From contig NC_084899.1 of the NCBI RefSeq assembly GCF_958979055.1, positions 756,501 to 820,500 on the forward strand: DNA of 64,000 nucleotides. The letters run 5' to 3'. Positions 63,201 to 64,000 of the stretch are shown here, piece after piece; the stretch's first letter is position 1, and every line of letters starts with the position of its first letter. This stretch comes from Alnus glutinosa (Eukaryota; Streptophyta; Magnoliopsida; Fagales; Betulaceae). Below the pieces are notes generated by a model, which saw only the letters and a list, made by a program, of their open reading frames with translations, did no database searches and was not told the DNA's origin. Made by a program: the position numbers and the translations under genes.

Positions 63201-64000
63201 ACCTAAAATGTATTAAGAAAAAAATTTAAAGGATCTCTCCAGAACTAGTAAACAGTGAGATAGCAAAATACGAGTCATTTAATTTAAAATGATTATTAGG
63301 ATTTTAAGAAGTACCATCTTAAGAAATTTGGCCTCCTTTGATAATGGTTTCGAAAATACTTTTCTGTTTTTAAAACCAAAAATAAACTTTTCTCAAAATC
63401 ATTGACAAACAATTCATAACACAAAACATTTTTCACATTTATTACACGTCAAAACACTTTTTCTAACCAAAACCAAAAACCGCTATTCAAAACCATTATC
63501 AAACATAACCTGAGAATCCTTATCCTAGTAAGAATAATAACAATTTCCCCACTACAAATCCAAAAAGAATAACAACAATTTTCCAAGAATCAGCTAACAT
63601 TACCAATTTTGAACAACAGGATTATTGTTGATCCAGAGCGCTCTTAGGTTTCCAAATTTAGTAACTTCCCGGGCAACCATTTCCACATTCTCAAGCTTGT
63701 TCCCGCACAGACTCAGTGCAAGTAAATCCTAGTTACGCATAGCCAAAACAGAGCACATATAAATATCGATCGAAATGTGCTCTAAATGCCAAAAGAAGAG
63801 CTGAAAAGGCACAACTGTCACACCGGAAATCTACTGGATAAATCGAGGGACAAGAGCATGTGATCATCAATGCCAAGCTCCTCAAGCTCCAGCCACAAAA
63901 CGCCGCCGTTTTCTCCTTTCTCTTTCGCATTACTGATTTCGCTTTCAATCGTTTCTAAGACCCCCGGTTCGGCGCCGTTTTGATGCGAAACTCCGTCCAC
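57273..64000 (-). CDS. TTLL12-like protein (LRR + tubulin-tyrosine ligase domain), 5' truncated
   Basis: Exons on the minus strand: 64000(open)-63824, 63728-63604, 63055-62839, 61341-61216, 61110-60854, 60764-60657, 60271-60130, 60031-59866, 59355-59198, 59000-58677, 58518-58444, 58247-58178, 58055-57898, 57422-57273. They give at least 750 residues; the start codon is outside the window. Order: LRR-like N-terminus (LALSLCGNKLENV, ALWINNNPVV, LPSLSYLNLRGNPLEQN), then the TTLL12-specific middle (YVMDELGSALRHSDEPNFRV, ILWPTQNV, CTRDFLFG). The TTL domain follows: NQFPFEACLVMKHHLAETIR, WILKPWNMARTIDTTV, KICQKYIEHPALFNGKKFDL, RYIVLVRG, YGVDIMLD, QPKLLEVTYCPDC. Plant homologues (At1g77550, rice TTLL12) are linked to tubulin tyrosination and microtubules; activity cannot be judged here. 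Confidence 0.92.
61559..62664. mobile_element. hAT-like non-autonomous element in TTLL12 intron 3
   Basis: The left end TAGGGATGTACAA and the right end, read inward, TGAGGTGTACAA are hAT-type termini. Both subterminal regions (61575-61755 and 62515-62645) are dense in ATAACCGG / CCGGTTAT / GCGGTTAT repeats. The interior has no transposase. I found no matching 8-bp target duplication. The element is numbered here in the third intron visible in the window. Confidence 0.65.
63337..63507. mobile_element. MITE-like element with 'TTTGATAATGGTTT' ends in TTLL12 intron 2
   Basis: TTTGATAATGGTTTCGAAAA at the left faces TTCAAAACCATTATCAAAC at the right. It is the same family as 23011-23220. It is noncoding and about 170 bases long. 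Confidence 0.6.

Noticed and set aside
63818..64000. Treating the GTG at 63998-64000 as the TTLL12 start codon
   Set aside because: The frame is open to the window edge, so the true start is outside; plant genes start with ATG.

Overview
The window is nuclear DNA of a flowering plant, most likely a woody rosid-type eudicot. It is AT-rich and full of (AT)n and poly-A/T tracts. It has intron-rich genes with GT-AG borders, L1-type LINEs, a Copia remnant, a CACTA element and several MITEs. The protein families are plant ones: GH17, RLCK-VII kinase, P-class PPR, aleurain, FIP1/TMEM192 and TTLL12. I could not fix the species. No CRISPR array, bacterial operon, rRNA or tRNA gene was seen.

Layout. 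(1) 1-2460: a probable solo LTR on the minus strand. (2) 2460-17100: a tandem duplication of a GH17 (endo-1,3-beta-glucanase-like) gene with its flanks. Copy A (3965-5005) is intact. Copy B (13326-14368) has a frameshift, and its 3' flank has been pushed about 2.5 kb away by insertions. Between the copies lies a decayed Copia element with a 65-bp repeat array in its LTR, split by a 1435-bp CACTA element. Both GH17 copies have Ala where the family has its catalytic nucleophile Glu. (3) 17100-20140: repeats, including a long-TIR element. (4) 20142-21975 minus: a five-exon RIPK-type receptor-like cytoplasmic kinase. (5) 22000-32500: a long intergenic stretch with MITEs and a diverged local duplication. 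(6) 32533-39069: a nearly full-length, inactivated 6.5-kb L1-type LINE with target-site duplications, 277 bp upstream of the next gene. (7) 39366-43663: an eight-exon aleurain-like cysteine protease. (8) 45313-46965 minus: a P-class PPR gene. (9) 48428-56047: a 14-exon FIP1/TMEM192-like gene, divergent from the PPR gene, with two LINE fragments in its introns and two apparent GC-AG introns. (10) 57273-64000 minus: a TTLL12-like gene (LRR plus tubulin-tyrosine-ligase domain), 5' truncated by the window edge, with a hAT-like element in one intron.

The genes do not form a pathway. From memory, RIPK, this PPR and FIP1 are also near neighbours on Arabidopsis chromosome 2 (At2g05940, At2g06000, At2g06005), so the right half probably keeps an old syntenic order into which aleurain and the LINE have come. 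The most unusual observations are the paired GH17 proteins lacking the nucleophile, the nested Copia/CACTA structure, and the well-preserved LINE insertions. No wholly new biological system is evident. Exon borders were set by eye from splice signals and recalled family sequences; transcript data would be needed to confirm them.
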